64,000 nucleotides of DNA, taken from NCBI RefSeq assembly GCF_014196805.1, contig NZ_JACIEI010000002.1, positions 62,001 to 126,000 of the forward strand. The letters run 5' to 3'. Shown piece by piece: positions 45,184-53,940 of this stretch. The stretch is from Sulfitobacter undariae (lineage in GTDB: Bacteria > Pseudomonadota > Alphaproteobacteria > Rhodobacterales > Rhodobacteraceae). A program made the translations under genes and the position numbers. The notes below the pieces were generated by a model. The model saw nothing but the letters and a program-made list of their open reading frames with translations. It did not search any database and was not told the origin of the DNA. Numbering within the stretch: position 1 is the first letter of the stretch; each line of letters begins with the position of its first letter.

Positions 45184-47078
45184 TCGGTAGCACTCTCTTC
45201 TGTCGACTCTTCGGAAGGTGTATCACCGTTTTCGGCAGTGTTTTCCAGCGTTGTTTCGGTCGGTGTCTCCGCGGTGTCAGGACGGATCAAGTGAAATTCG
45301 ATGCGACGGTTTGCTTCTCGGCCCACTTCAGTGCCGTTATCGGCAACGGGACTTTCCTCGCCGTAACCGACGGCTTTGAAAGATCCGGTAACCACGCGAC
45401 GTGCACGCAGTTCGTTTAGAACTGATTCTGAGCGGCTTTGGCTTAGGGCGAGGTTCATTTCTTCGCGGCCCTGACTGTCAGTATAGCCCTGAATTTCAAG
45501 CGGCAGATCACCACAGCGCTTTAGCAAGGTCGCGATACTGTCCATTGTGCCCAATGCGGATGCGTCAATTGTGGCCGACCCCGGCTCAAAATTAATTTTC
45601 CCAGCAGCAACAATTTCGCCAATCTCTGCTTCACACTCGCTGGGAGTAGGAAGGCCCAAGACTGGATCAAGCTGCTTTTGATAGATGACGTTGATGTCAA
45701 AACGTGCGCCTTCTCCCAATTTACCTGCCAGCAGGGATGCTGTTTCAGTGGAGGCATCGGGGTTACCGGTGTTGCCAGTGAGGACAAGGTTATCAGGCAG
45801 TACCCGCACAGAGCCATTTTCGAGTTTACCCAAGGCTTCGAGACCAGCAAGCACACGCGTGGGCCAATCTTGGGGAAGGTCATCAACAACGCGGGTGGCT
45901 GTATAAACCTTATCGGACCCGAAACGCGCCTTGGCAAAGCTACTGGCAAGTTCACGCAAAGCTTCGTTGTTCACCCGGCCGCGTAATTGTATCTGGCCTT
46001 CGGCGCTGAGTGTTGCTGTAAACTCTGGTGGGCCAGCATTTGGGTCCTGCGCCTCAGGTAGTTTCGATTGCAGGGCAAAGACAGGGGGGAGGGCATTTTC
46101 GAGTTCGCCAACAACCGTGTCAAAGTCGGCTTGGCTGGTGCCGGGCGCTGCGAGCAAGGAAATGTCTGCATCAACGATGGTGATCGATCCTTGACCCAGT
46201 TTTGTAAGTGCATTGATCGAAGCGGTAACGGCATCTGCCCACTTGCGGCTTGGGACGCCAAGGCCAACAGTGCAACGCGGTGCAGTCGCGCCAGCAGCTT
46301 TTGCCGCGTTGATAATGCGTTCCGCCGCCACATCTGTATCAGCCGAGCAGGCATCAAAGCTGGCGCCGTCTTCTGTGATCTGGAAACGGGTTGTGAAGGG
46401 GGTAATGACGGGGCGCGGCGCAGAGATGTTCAAATCCAACGCCATACCTTCGGGGGCCATTTGCCTCAGATTTTTTTCCAGACGGGCCTTTTCAGGGGCG
46501 CTATCGGTAATGGCGGTAATGGCCACATGCTGGGCGCGGATTGAAATTTTGGCGCGGGGCAGGCTGATCATGGCAGACAGCGCATAATCCAGCGCGGTGG
46601 TCCACCCGTCGGGCGATGGATAGTCAGCTGATTCCAGAAGATCGGTCACCCCAGCAGAGCCTGCAATGTTATTGAAGCGAGCGATCAGATATTCACGATC
46701 AGTGCTGGTTGGGATTAATCCAATGACGGAGAGGCCGCTGTCATTACGCAGGATTTCAGCCGAGAACTTTGGCGCAGCCAGTGCCTCTTGCGCGGCAACT
46801 CCCATGTCATCAATAACGCGGGTTGCGTCGACGACAGATCCCGCAGTTGTCAGTGCCGAGAAACGTACAGCCTCTGTTGGGGCGATGCCCGACAGGGAAA
46901 CTTGTAGCCCGTTGGCCTCAACTTCGGCCCATGTCATGCCTTTGGCATCCAGCGCGTCACGTACGCCAATTTCTGATGAATCTTCGATCAGGCTGACTGA
47001 AAAATTAGCTGCCACAAGCGAAATCATGGCGGCAGCGGCGAAGGTCAGGAATATTGTGAGTAGTGAGGAGAGGCGCAT
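45180..47078 (-). CDS. OmpA-family protein with BON-like repeats
   Basis: The envelope protein of about 632 residues has an N-terminal membrane segment (LTIFLTFAAAAMISLVAA) and a long middle of repeated alpha-beta units resembling BON domains (LQVSLSGIAPT, IQLRGRVNNEAL). It ends in an OmpA C-terminal peptidoglycan-binding domain (INFEPGSATIDAS, IQGYTDSQGREEMN, LSQSRSESV, REANRRIEF). The ATG at 47078 is used; a GTG two codons upstream is an alternative. It probably ties the inner membrane to the cell wall. It is followed by the overlapping coiled-coil gene. Confidence 0.82.
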   Translation of the reverse strand: MRLSSLLTIFLTFAAAAMISLVAANFSVSLIEDSSEIGVRDALDAKGMTWAEVEANGLQVSLSGIAPTEAVRFSALTTAGSVVDATRVIDDMGVAAQEALAAPKFSAEILRNDSGLSVIGLIPTSTDREYLIARFNNIAGSAGVTDLLESADYPSPDGWTTALDYALSAMISLPRAKISIRAQHVAITAITDSAPEKARLEKNLRQMAPEGMALDLNISAPRPVITPFTTRFQITEDGASFDACSADTDVAAERIINAAKAAGATAPRCTVGLGVPSRKWADAVTASINALTKLGQGSITIVDADISLLAAPGTSQADFDTVVGELENALPPVFALQSKLPEAQDPNAGPPEFTATLSAEGQIQLRGRVNNEALRELASSFAKARFGSDKVYTATRVVDDLPQDWPTRVLAGLEALGKLENGSVRVLPDNLVLTGNTGNPDASTETASLLAGKLGEGARFDINVIYQKQLDPVLGLPTPSECEAEIGEIVAAGKINFEPGSATIDASALGTMDSIATLLKRCGDLPLEIQGYTDSQGREEMNLALSQSRSESVLNELRARRVVTGSFKAVGYGEESPVADNGTEVGREANRRIEFHLIRPDTAETPTETTLENTAENGDTPSEESTEESATE

Positions 47079-47141
47079 AGGCACTTTCGCGATAGTTTAA
47101 ATATTAAGCATGGTGATAGCCCTGTGTGACTTGTGGTGCAA

Positions 47142-48116
47142 TCACAGGAGTAGGGCCAAACCGAAGAATAGAAGCGGAATTATGCCTGTGTCGCGATTAA
47201 CGCGAAACAATTGCAGCATTTTATCGGAATTGTGGATATCCAACCCGCGCAATTGCCATGCCATATGCCAGCCCATGGCCCACGGCCCCACGATGGCAGC
47301 GCCTAACGCCGGAACGGACACGCTATTCACAGTGGAGAAAATCACGGCAATGCCCATGAGGCCAACTGTTGCCACCAGAAAACGGCGCAGCCAGTGGTTG
47401 GTGTTTTCTCCAAACAGTCGTGCGGTGGATTTCACGCCAATCAGCGCGTCGTCTTCGGTATCTTGATGGGCGTATATGGTGTCGTAGAACAAGGTCCACG
47501 CAATCCCTGCAAGGTATAAAACAACCGCAGGCGCATCCAGCCGCCCTGTATGAGCCGTCCAAGCCAGCAAGGCGCCCCAGTTGAATGCGAGCCCCAAAAA
47601 CACCTGCGGCCACCATGTAAAACGTTTGGCAAACGGGTAAATTGCAACAGGAATAAGTGCCAGCACGCCAAGACGGATCGCCGCAGCGTTGTAGGTCAGC
47701 AGGATCGCGAAGGAGATGAGGGCCTGTATTGTCATCCAGACGGCAGCGCCTTTGACACTCACTTGGCCAGCGGGAATCGGCCGCGACCGCGTTCGGGCAA
47801 CCTGTGCGTCTATGTCGCGGTCTGTGATGTCATTCCAAGTGCAACCAGCACCGCGCATCAAGAAGGCACCGATGCCGCAACTGACAAAAATCCACAGATC
47901 ACCCCAGCTTGTCTGCCCGTCATAGAGCATGACCAGTGATAACCCCCACCAACAGGGAATCAGCAAAAGCCATGTCCCGATCGGCCTGTCAGCACGGCTT
48001 AGCCTCAGGTAGGGGCGGGTGGCGGCAGGTGCATAAAGGTCAACCCAGTTACGCGAATAGGCATCTGCGACCACTCCATTTTCTTGTGGCTCTGGCGGTG
48101 GGGCACTGTCTTGCAT
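47142..48116 (-). CDS. ubiA: 4-hydroxybenzoate octaprenyltransferase
   Basis: UbiA joins the polyprenyl chain to 4-hydroxybenzoate in ubiquinone synthesis. The 324-residue membrane protein has the two aspartate motifs NDITDRDIDAQVARTR and YDTIYAHQDTEDDALIG. The start at 48116 follows from family length and from the 12-base gap to divergent rsmE. The open frame continues far upstream through the antisense of rsmE and should not be used. Confidence 0.95.
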   Translation of the reverse strand: MQDSAPPPEPQENGVVADAYSRNWVDLYAPAATRPYLRLSRADRPIGTWLLLIPCWWGLSLVMLYDGQTSWGDLWIFVSCGIGAFLMRGAGCTWNDITDRDIDAQVARTRSRPIPAGQVSVKGAAVWMTIQALISFAILLTYNAAAIRLGVLALIPVAIYPFAKRFTWWPQVFLGLAFNWGALLAWTAHTGRLDAPAVVLYLAGIAWTLFYDTIYAHQDTEDDALIGVKSTARLFGENTNHWLRRFLVATVGLMGIAVIFSTVNSVSVPALGAAIVGPWAMGWHMAWQLRGLDIHNSDKMLQLFRVNRDTGIIPLLFFGLALLL

Positions 48117-48128
48117 ATATCCAACCCT

Positions 48129-48851
48129 ATGGACGCGAAAATTAGACTGTATGTAGAGCACCCTTTGGGTGTGGGGCAATCGGTTCCTTTGGATCGAGGG
48201 CAGGCGCATTACCTCTTTGGGGTGATGCGGCAATCTTTGGGCGCGCATTTGTTGCTGTTCAACGGCACAGATGGCGAATGGCGCGCCGAGGTGGTGGAGG
48301 CAGGCAAGCGCGGTGGCGTGTTGCGCTGCGTCGAGCAGACCAAACCTCTGCAACTGCCGCCCGATCTGTGGCTGTGTTTTGCCCCGATCAAAAAGGCCCG
48401 TACAGATTTCATTGTGGAAAAAGCCACTGAAATGGGCGCGGCGCGAATCGTGCCAATGCAGACGGAGTTTACCAATTCGGGTCGTATCCAGCGTGACCGG
48501 CTGCAAGCGCATGCCGTAGAAGCCGCCGAGCAATGCGGCGGCACCTGTGTGCCCGAGGTTGTCGATTTGGTCCGTTTCAGGAGCTTGATGGATACGTGGG
48601 ATAGCACGCGGAGAATCATGTTCTGCGATGAGGCATTGGCAACAGCAGCCCCTGCCTTGCTGCAAGGGGCTGTCGGGCCTTGGGCAATCTTCATCGGACC
48701 AGAGGGCGGTTTCTCGGCGCGCGAGCGCGAAAAATTGAACGGATTGGAGTATGCGGGCGCGGTGTCTCTTGGACCACGGATTTTGCGTGCGGACACGGCT
48801 GCGGTGGCGGCGATGACCGTTTGGCAACAAACTTGCGGTGATTGGGTCTGA
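48129..48851 (+). CDS. rsmE: 16S rRNA m3U1498 methyltransferase
   Basis: RsmE methylates U1498 of 16S rRNA with SAM. The 240-residue protein has the SPOUT-fold knot motifs FIGPEGGFSARERE and LGPRILRADTA. The ATG at 48129 is only 12 bases from the divergent ubiA start, so the two promoters must overlap each other's coding ends. The stop overlaps the next start (TGATG). Confidence 0.95.
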   Translation: MDAKIRLYVEHPLGVGQSVPLDRGQAHYLFGVMRQSLGAHLLLFNGTDGEWRAEVVEAGKRGGVLRCVEQTKPLQLPPDLWLCFAPIKKARTDFIVEKATEMGAARIVPMQTEFTNSGRIQRDRLQAHAVEAAEQCGGTCVPEVVDLVRFRSLMDTWDSTRRIMFCDEALATAAPALLQGAVGPWAIFIGPEGGFSAREREKLNGLEYAGAVSLGPRILRADTAAVAAMTVWQQTCGDWV

Positions 48852-49720
48852 TGTCGGCGCTTGTTCACTTGCGCGAGGTGCAGCCTCAGGAGGCCGCTGC
48901 CTTGGATGCGTTTTTGGCGCAGCACCCTGAAACCTCAATGTTTTTGCGTGGCAATCTGGCGGCGCATGGCATCGGCAACCGTGACCACCAACATGGTACA
49001 ACCTATTGGATCAATGCGGCTGGACCGATTGAGGGTGTTATCGGCTGTTCCAACGGCGGGTATTTGATGTGTCAGGCCCCAAGGGCGGATGACGCGTTTT
49101 GGCGAGCGGCGGCGGATGTATTGCTAGGCCGCGAAATTGGCGGGCTGACGGGCGTACCCGATCAGGTCAATGCATGGATCGCTGCTTTGGGATTTAGCGA
49201 TGATGCGTTTCAGGTCAAAGAGACTGAGCCGCTTTATCGTTTGAAGTTAGATCAGGTGATCACGCCCGAAATGGCAGGGGTGCAGTTACGCGCGCCACAG
49301 ATGTCCGATCATGCGATTCTGGTCGAATGGTTCGCTGGTTATGCCCAAGATACAGGCTTTATGCCCTCAGGCGGGACATCGTCAGACGAGGCCGCAACGC
49401 GCTTCATTGCTCATGAGGCAGCGCGTGTATTGGTGCAAGGCGAGACACTTGTCGGGATGGCATCTCTTAATGCCTTTGTGGGGGAAACCGTTCAAGTCGG
49501 CGGGGTATATGTGCCCCCTCATCATCGCGGGCAAGGATTCAGCGGTGCTGTTGTTGCAGCGCTTTTGGCCGGCTTGCAGGGGCAAGGCATCACAACAGCT
49601 GTGCTTTTCGCGGCCAGCGCCATCGCGGCACGGGGTTATGAGCGTATCGGTTTTAAGCACATCGGAAGTTATGAACTGGCGATTCTGAAATCTCCGGTGT
49701 TGATAAAAAGGGGCGCATGA
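48851..49720 (+). CDS. GNAT-family N-acetyltransferase
   Basis: The 289-residue protein has a C-terminal GNAT domain with GGVYVPPHHRGQGFSGAVV, containing the acetyl-CoA loop (R/Q-x-x-G-x-G/A type) and YERIGFKHIGSYEL. The N-terminal half is a separate alpha-beta region. Its start overlaps the rsmE stop, and its end overlaps the next gene by ATGA, so it is part of an rsmE-GNAT-membrane protein unit. Substrate unknown. Confidence 0.85.
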   Translation: MSALVHLREVQPQEAAALDAFLAQHPETSMFLRGNLAAHGIGNRDHQHGTTYWINAAGPIEGVIGCSNGGYLMCQAPRADDAFWRAAADVLLGREIGGLTGVPDQVNAWIAALGFSDDAFQVKETEPLYRLKLDQVITPEMAGVQLRAPQMSDHAILVEWFAGYAQDTGFMPSGGTSSDEAATRFIAHEAARVLVQGETLVGMASLNAFVGETVQVGGVYVPPHHRGQGFSGAVVAALLAGLQGQGITTAVLFAASAIAARGYERIGFKHIGSYELAILKSPVLIKRGA

Positions 49721-50244
49721 TGTTTTTCAGACCTGAAGCAAAGGCCGCTCTTTGGCGGTGGCGCGAGGTGCTGGTTGCGGCTGCGATGGCGCTGTTGGGC
49801 TTGTGGCTGATCACAGGGCCGGGCCTGCTGCTTGCGGTTCCCGGATGGGCGCTGGTGCTGGGCGGTATGGCTTTGTGTTTTGTCGGATTTCAACGGGCGC
49901 GGTTTCGCGGTACGGGAGATGGTGTGGGTGCAGTACAGGTGGACGAAGGGCAGATTTCATATTTCGGGCCGCTTACTGGCGGCGTTATCGCGCTGCAATC
50001 GCTTGAGCGGTTGACGCTGGATGCCACCCTTCACCCGCCGCATTGGAAGCTGGATGCAGCAGGGCAACCACCTGTGCTCATCCCTGTAAACGCGGCAGGA
50101 TCGGACGCGTTATTTGATGCTTTTGCGACCCTGCCTGATCTGCGGACCGAACGAATGCTGACCGAGTTGCGTGCCAAACGTGGCCACGCAGTTGTGATTT
50201 GGGAGCGCAAGCCCTTGCGCCCTGCCCACGCCCTGCTGCATTGA
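49717..50244 (+). CDS. Small membrane protein of unknown function
   Basis: The 175-residue protein has two neighbouring N-terminal helices (about 17-38 and 40-58), then a soluble region with a PH-like beta pattern (GQISYFGPLTGGVIALQSLERL) and a basic C-terminus. It starts in the stop of the GNAT gene and ends 55 bases before gshA. I do not recognise it. Confidence 0.65.
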   Translation: MMFFRPEAKAALWRWREVLVAAAMALLGLWLITGPGLLLAVPGWALVLGGMALCFVGFQRARFRGTGDGVGAVQVDEGQISYFGPLTGGVIALQSLERLTLDATLHPPHWKLDAAGQPPVLIPVNAAGSDALFDAFATLPDLRTERMLTELRAKRGHAVVIWERKPLRPAHALLH

Positions 50245-50299
50245 CGAAGCAGAGATTCTCCGCAAGGCTGCGGTTAAACCCCTAAAGTGAGTGCCTAAC

Positions 50300-51670
50300 A
50301 TGTCTATCCCACAATCCGGCGGCGGCCCGATCGAACATTTTGACCAATTGGCCGAGTATCTATCGGATGGCTGCAAGCCTAAGGACCAGTGGCGGATCGG
50401 CACTGAGCACGAGAAATTCGGCTATTGCAAAGACACGCTGCTGCCGCTGCCCTATGAGGGTGAGCGCTCTATCCGTGTGATGCTGGAAGGGCTGCGTGAT
50501 CGCCATAACTGGACCCCGGTTGAAGAAGGCGGCAAGCTGATCGGGTTGGAAAAAGACGGTGCCAATGTATCGCTTGAACCCGGCGGTCAGTTGGAGCTGT
50601 CAGGCGCTCCTGTCGAAACAATCCATGAGACATGCGATGAGGTGAACACCCACCTGCGTGAAGTCAAAGACGTAGCAGATGAGATTGGCGTCGGCTGGAT
50701 CGGCCTTGGGGCCGCACCTATTTGGACCCATGAACAAATGGATCTGATGCCCAAGGGCCGCTACAAGCTGATGAACGACTATATGGAAAAAGTCGGCACA
50801 ATGGGGCGTACCATGATGCGCCGCACCTGTACTGTTCAAGTGAACCTCGATTTTGGATCAGAAGCGGACATGGTGCAAAAAATGCGCGTGGGTGTGGCCT
50901 TGCAGCCCGTCGCCACAGCGCTATTTGCGAACTCTCCGTTTTTTGAGGGCAAGCCGAACGGCCATAAATCATGGCGCAGCCGTGTTTGGCGCGATTTGGA
51001 CAATGCCCGTACTGGGATGATTCCCTTTATCTTCGAAGAAGGTTTCGGTTTTGAGGCATGGGTGAACTACGCGCTGGATGTGCCGATGTATTTTGTCTAC
51101 CGCGATGGTAAATACATCAATGCGCTGGGGATGTCGTTCCGTGACTTTCTTGAAGGAAAACTTGCGGCCCTACCGGGCGAAACGCCAACGATGAGCGATT
51201 GGGCAGATCACCTAACCACCGCCTTCCCCGAAGCACGGATGAAGAAATATATCGAGATGCGCGGCGCTGATGGCGGCCCGTGGCGTCGCCTGTGTGCGCT
51301 GCCTGCTTATTGGGTGGGCATGATGTACGACCAAAATGCGTTGGATGGCGCGTGGGATCTGGTCAAAGACTGGAGCAAAGAAACACGCGAAGAGCTGCGG
51401 ATTGCGGCGTCTGTTGACGGGCTTCAGGCCGAGGTGAACGGGATCAAAATGATCGACCTTGCCCGCGAAACTGTTGCGCTGTCAGAGGCGGGCTTGAAGG
51501 CACGTGCCCGCAGTGGTGCGGGTGGTTTGGTCCCTGACGAGACACATTTCCTGAACGCGCTGAAGGAAAGCATCGAAACAGGCAAATCCCCAGCTGATGA
51601 GCTGCTGGATTGCTATGGTGGCGAATGGGCCGGAGACTTGAGCCGGATTTACGGTGATTTTTCCTACTAA
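50300..51670 (+). CDS. gshA: Glutamate-cysteine ligase (plant/alphaproteobacterial type)
   Basis: GshA forms gamma-glutamylcysteine, the first step of glutathione synthesis. The 456-residue protein is of the plant-type class, with IGTEHEKFGY, EPGGQLELSGAP and GLGAAPIW, and the cysteine-containing RRTCTVQVNLDF. The ATG at 50300 is used; a GTG three codons before is possible. Glutathione is needed by MaiA in this window. It is convergent with DUF805, two bases apart. Confidence 0.94.
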   Translation: MSIPQSGGGPIEHFDQLAEYLSDGCKPKDQWRIGTEHEKFGYCKDTLLPLPYEGERSIRVMLEGLRDRHNWTPVEEGGKLIGLEKDGANVSLEPGGQLELSGAPVETIHETCDEVNTHLREVKDVADEIGVGWIGLGAAPIWTHEQMDLMPKGRYKLMNDYMEKVGTMGRTMMRRTCTVQVNLDFGSEADMVQKMRVGVALQPVATALFANSPFFEGKPNGHKSWRSRVWRDLDNARTGMIPFIFEEGFGFEAWVNYALDVPMYFVYRDGKYINALGMSFRDFLEGKLAALPGETPTMSDWADHLTTAFPEARMKKYIEMRGADGGPWRRLCALPAYWVGMMYDQNALDGAWDLVKDWSKETREELRIAASVDGLQAEVNGIKMIDLARETVALSEAGLKARARSGAGGLVPDETHFLNALKESIETGKSPADELLDCYGGEWAGDLSRIYGDFSY

Positions 51671-51672
51671 AC

Positions 51673-52251
51673 CTAGGCGGCTGACGCAGGTTTGAGAACG
51701 CGGGTGCGGTAGTACTCCGATATCTCTGATTTGCGCGCCGCTTGAGTCGCTGCTGACACTGGTTTGTCTTTGTCGAACAGCAGAGCATAGCCCTGCATTG
51801 CTTTTTGATGGGCATCCATATCGACGGCTTTTGAAGAATTTTTTGCCTTGCCTGTTTGTGCCATTGGACGTGTGGGCGTGCTGCCGCTGGATGGCATAGC
51901 ATACAGCACCAGTATGGCGATGCCGCCGACGATAGGAACAAAGGACAGGAGCCACCAAAAGCCCGACATCCCTGCATCATGTAAACGCCGTATGCACAGG
52001 CTGGTGTAAGGGATGGTGACTAGTACAAGGTAGTAGCCGGTGCCGAAATCAAACAGGCTTAGGTCTGATAGGGTTAAGAGGTTCTGGCCTGTGCTTAGGG
52101 CGGCAAGTTTGGCCAAATCGAATACGGTAACGATAAGGCCGATGACGCCAATAGCTAGAAAAGCCCACCAAAACTCCGAGCGGGTTGCGCGGCCTTCGAA
52201 GTTAAAGGCATTCACTACGGCCAGTTTCAGCGCGATGAGGGGTCCGGTCAT
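51673..52251 (-). CDS. DUF805 membrane protein
   Basis: The 192-residue inner-membrane protein has the FNFEGRATRSEFWWAFL start of the DUF805 family, about four helices, and the IRRLHDAGMSGFWWLL motif near residue 95. The last 70 residues form a basic, charged cytoplasmic tail longer than in many members. Function unknown. It ends two bases from gshA. Confidence 0.85.
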   Translation of the reverse strand: MTGPLIALKLAVVNAFNFEGRATRSEFWWAFLAIGVIGLIVTVFDLAKLAALSTGQNLLTLSDLSLFDFGTGYYLVLVTIPYTSLCIRRLHDAGMSGFWWLLSFVPIVGGIAILVLYAMPSSGSTPTRPMAQTGKAKNSSKAVDMDAHQKAMQGYALLFDKDKPVSAATQAARKSEISEYYRTRVLKPASAA

Positions 52252-52352
52252 AGCTCATTATCCTAAATTTAGGTTTGATTTCTTGATAATCTATGAAGGG
52301 CATCCGTGTCGTTAACTGGGGCAAAATGTGGTGAATTCACGACAGAGTCGTA

Positions 52353-52380
52353 AAAAGGCCCGCATGAGCGCGGACCTTTT
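52353..52380 (-). terminator. Terminator of the GbsR-controlled operon
   Basis: AAAAGGCCCGC-ATGAGC-GCGGACCTTTT is a stem with one mismatch and A/T flanks on both sides, 19 bases after the minus-strand stop at 52399. It could also work on the + strand. Confidence 0.75.
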
Positions 52381-52398
52381 GTCGATTTCTAAAAGGGG

Positions 52399-52749
52399 TT
52401 AGGCTGGCGCTGCTGCCACTTGCTTGGGCTTTGCGTCATACATTACTGCGCGCAGGGTGCCGATTGCTTGGGTGAATCCAAGCCCAAGGCACAGCGCGGC
52501 CAAGCCGAGCGCGGTAAGGAAGGCGACCATAGGCGCGTCTGCTAGTAAGGGCAGGGTGGCACCGATCAAGATTACACCACCAGCGCCAATCGCGCTAAAG
52601 CCGGTTGCAATGGTGATGGCACCGGTACGGGCTATGGCACGACTTTGCGGGCACTCACCCAGCAAACTGCCAATACGTAGGATCATAACGGCCAGTGCGG
52701 CAAGAGCACCAAAACCAAGGGCGATGTAGAAAAGGGCAAGAATAAGCAT
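52399..52749 (-). CDS. Small membrane protein, GbsR-operon
   Basis: The 116-residue protein has three to four helices of Ala, Gly and Leu, with one cysteine (GECPQS) in a loop. The start at 52749 follows AAAGGAAAC; the longer frame upstream is not supported. It lies 32 bases after the membrane protein gene at 52782 on the same transcript. Unknown function. Confidence 0.65.
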   Translation of the reverse strand: MLILALFYIALGFGALAALAVMILRIGSLLGECPQSRAIARTGAITIATGFSAIGAGGVILIGATLPLLADAPMVAFLTALGLAALCLGLGFTQAIGTLRAVMYDAKPKQVAAAPA

Positions 52750-52781
52750 GTCATGTTTCCTTTCAGAAGTGTGATGAGGGG

Positions 52782-53219
52782 TTAGAACGGGCGCGGCTTT
52801 GCAAAGAAGTCGCGGCGCAAGCTGTGGTAAATTTTTGCAAAGACGTAGGTCCATAAGGGGGCAAAGACCATACCGAAGCCGATGTACATAAAACCAGTGG
52901 CGAAAAACTCTCTGTCGCCAGTCACGGCAAAAATTAGCAACAAGGGCGCAAACCCGACGATCATCGACGCGAAGGCCACAAAGGCCAAGTCACTCGGCGC
53001 ACCGTCGTGGTGGCGTAAATACCAGAGCAGAACAGGGGTGCCGACCATGAGATAGAGCGGCCCGCCCAATATGAGCGCAAACACAGGGATGAAAAGGACC
53101 CAGAAACCACAGAGGGTGACAACCAAAGGCCCGCCAATCAAAGCGACAAAGAATGCAACGGGATCAATGACGTAACGGGTCGGGTATGGGATGTGCGGCG
53201 GGGCGATAAGGGTCTGCAT
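52782..53219 (-). CDS. Membrane protein, first gene of GbsR-operon
   Basis: The 145-residue protein has about four helices. The first pair carries a PLVVTLCGFWVLFIPVFALILG segment in parts, and the C-terminus is basic. I do not recognise it. A palindrome matching the regulator's own operator lies 42 bases upstream, and AAAGGACATC precedes the ATG. Confidence 0.68.
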   Translation of the reverse strand: MQTLIAPPHIPYPTRYVIDPVAFFVALIGGPLVVTLCGFWVLFIPVFALILGGPLYLMVGTPVLLWYLRHHDGAPSDLAFVAFASMIVGFAPLLLIFAVTGDREFFATGFMYIGFGMVFAPLWTYVFAKIYHSLRRDFFAKPRPF

Positions 53220-53260
53220 GTGATGTCCTTTCAGTGTGTCGCGGTTCTGAATTTATTATC

Positions 53261-53280
53261 ATTTCTGTCATAAGAGAAAT
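53261..53280. promoter_or_regulatory. Operator copy upstream of the membrane-protein operon
   Basis: ATTTCTGT-CATA-AGAGAAAT matches the palindrome at 53862 in 8 bases of one half and 7 of 8 in the other, with the same 4-base spacing. It lies 42 bases before the gene at 53219, so the GbsR-type protein probably controls this operon. Confidence 0.6.
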
Positions 53281-53308
53281 TAAAGGCCAAAAGTTAGACC
53301 TATAGCCC

Positions 53309-53842
53309 CTAGCCGTCCTTACCCTTTGGCAAGAAACGGGCAACGCGGGCACCAAGGCGGATCGCCGCCATTTGAACGGAGCGGGGCAGGCGCGAGACAT
53401 CTGTGTACCAGCTGTCAAACATCTGCATTGTATCAAGTGTCTCTTTGATCCGTGCCTTAACGGCGGGTGGTGTTGCATCCTCTTCTGCCTCGCGTTGGAC
53501 TTCCTCCAAGGCGCGCAGGGTCGGGGCAAACTCACGTTCGCGGCGGCTCTCGATCACGGTAGTGGTGAGTTCGAACATGTCGCGGACTGACGTAAAGTGA
53601 TCGCGGCGATCGCCGAGCTGGCGTTGGGATTTGACCATGCCAAGGCTTTGCAATTCCTTCAGCCCGTTGGACACATTCGAGCGTGCCAGATTCAAAAGCT
53701 CACAGATTTCATCCGCATTCAGCGGATCAGGCGAGATGTGCAGCAGCGCATGGATTTGCGCGACTGAACGGTTGGTGCCCCATTTCGCACCCATGTCACC
53801 CCAGTGGAGGATAAAGTTCTGCATGGCGGGGGTCAGGTGCAT
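53309..53842 (-). CDS. GbsR/MarR-type transcriptional regulator
   Basis: The 177-residue protein has a winged helix-turn-helix of the GbsR type (NADEICELLNLARSNVSNGL, then the QRQLGDRRDHF wing) in its first half, and an alpha-helical second half rich in charged residues. GbsR regulators of Bacillus sense choline. Here no betaine genes are adjacent, so the signal is unknown. It starts 20 bases after a perfect palindrome. Confidence 0.85.
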   Translation of the reverse strand: MHLTPAMQNFILHWGDMGAKWGTNRSVAQIHALLHISPDPLNADEICELLNLARSNVSNGLKELQSLGMVKSQRQLGDRRDHFTSVRDMFELTTTVIESRREREFAPTLRALEEVQREAEEDATPPAVKARIKETLDTMQMFDSWYTDVSRLPRSVQMAAIRLGARVARFLPKGKDG

Positions 53843-53861
53843 TGGAACGACTCATCTGTTA

Positions 53862-53881
53862 ATTTCTGTAATGACAGAAAT
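53862..53881. promoter_or_regulatory. Operator upstream of the GbsR-type regulator
   Basis: ATTTCTGT-AATG-ACAGAAAT is a perfect 8+8 dyad directly upstream of the regulator start, as expected for autoregulation. Confidence 0.65.
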
Positions 53882-53940
53882 ATCAGAATGGATCGAATGT
53901 GCAAGAAAAATCGACGACAGATGCTTTCGGTGCTTTTGGT

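Noticed and set aside
48117-49001. Upstream extension of ubiA to a start at 49001
   Set aside because: The added 294 residues are antisense to rsmE and the GNAT gene and show no helix pattern; the family length fits the start at 48116.
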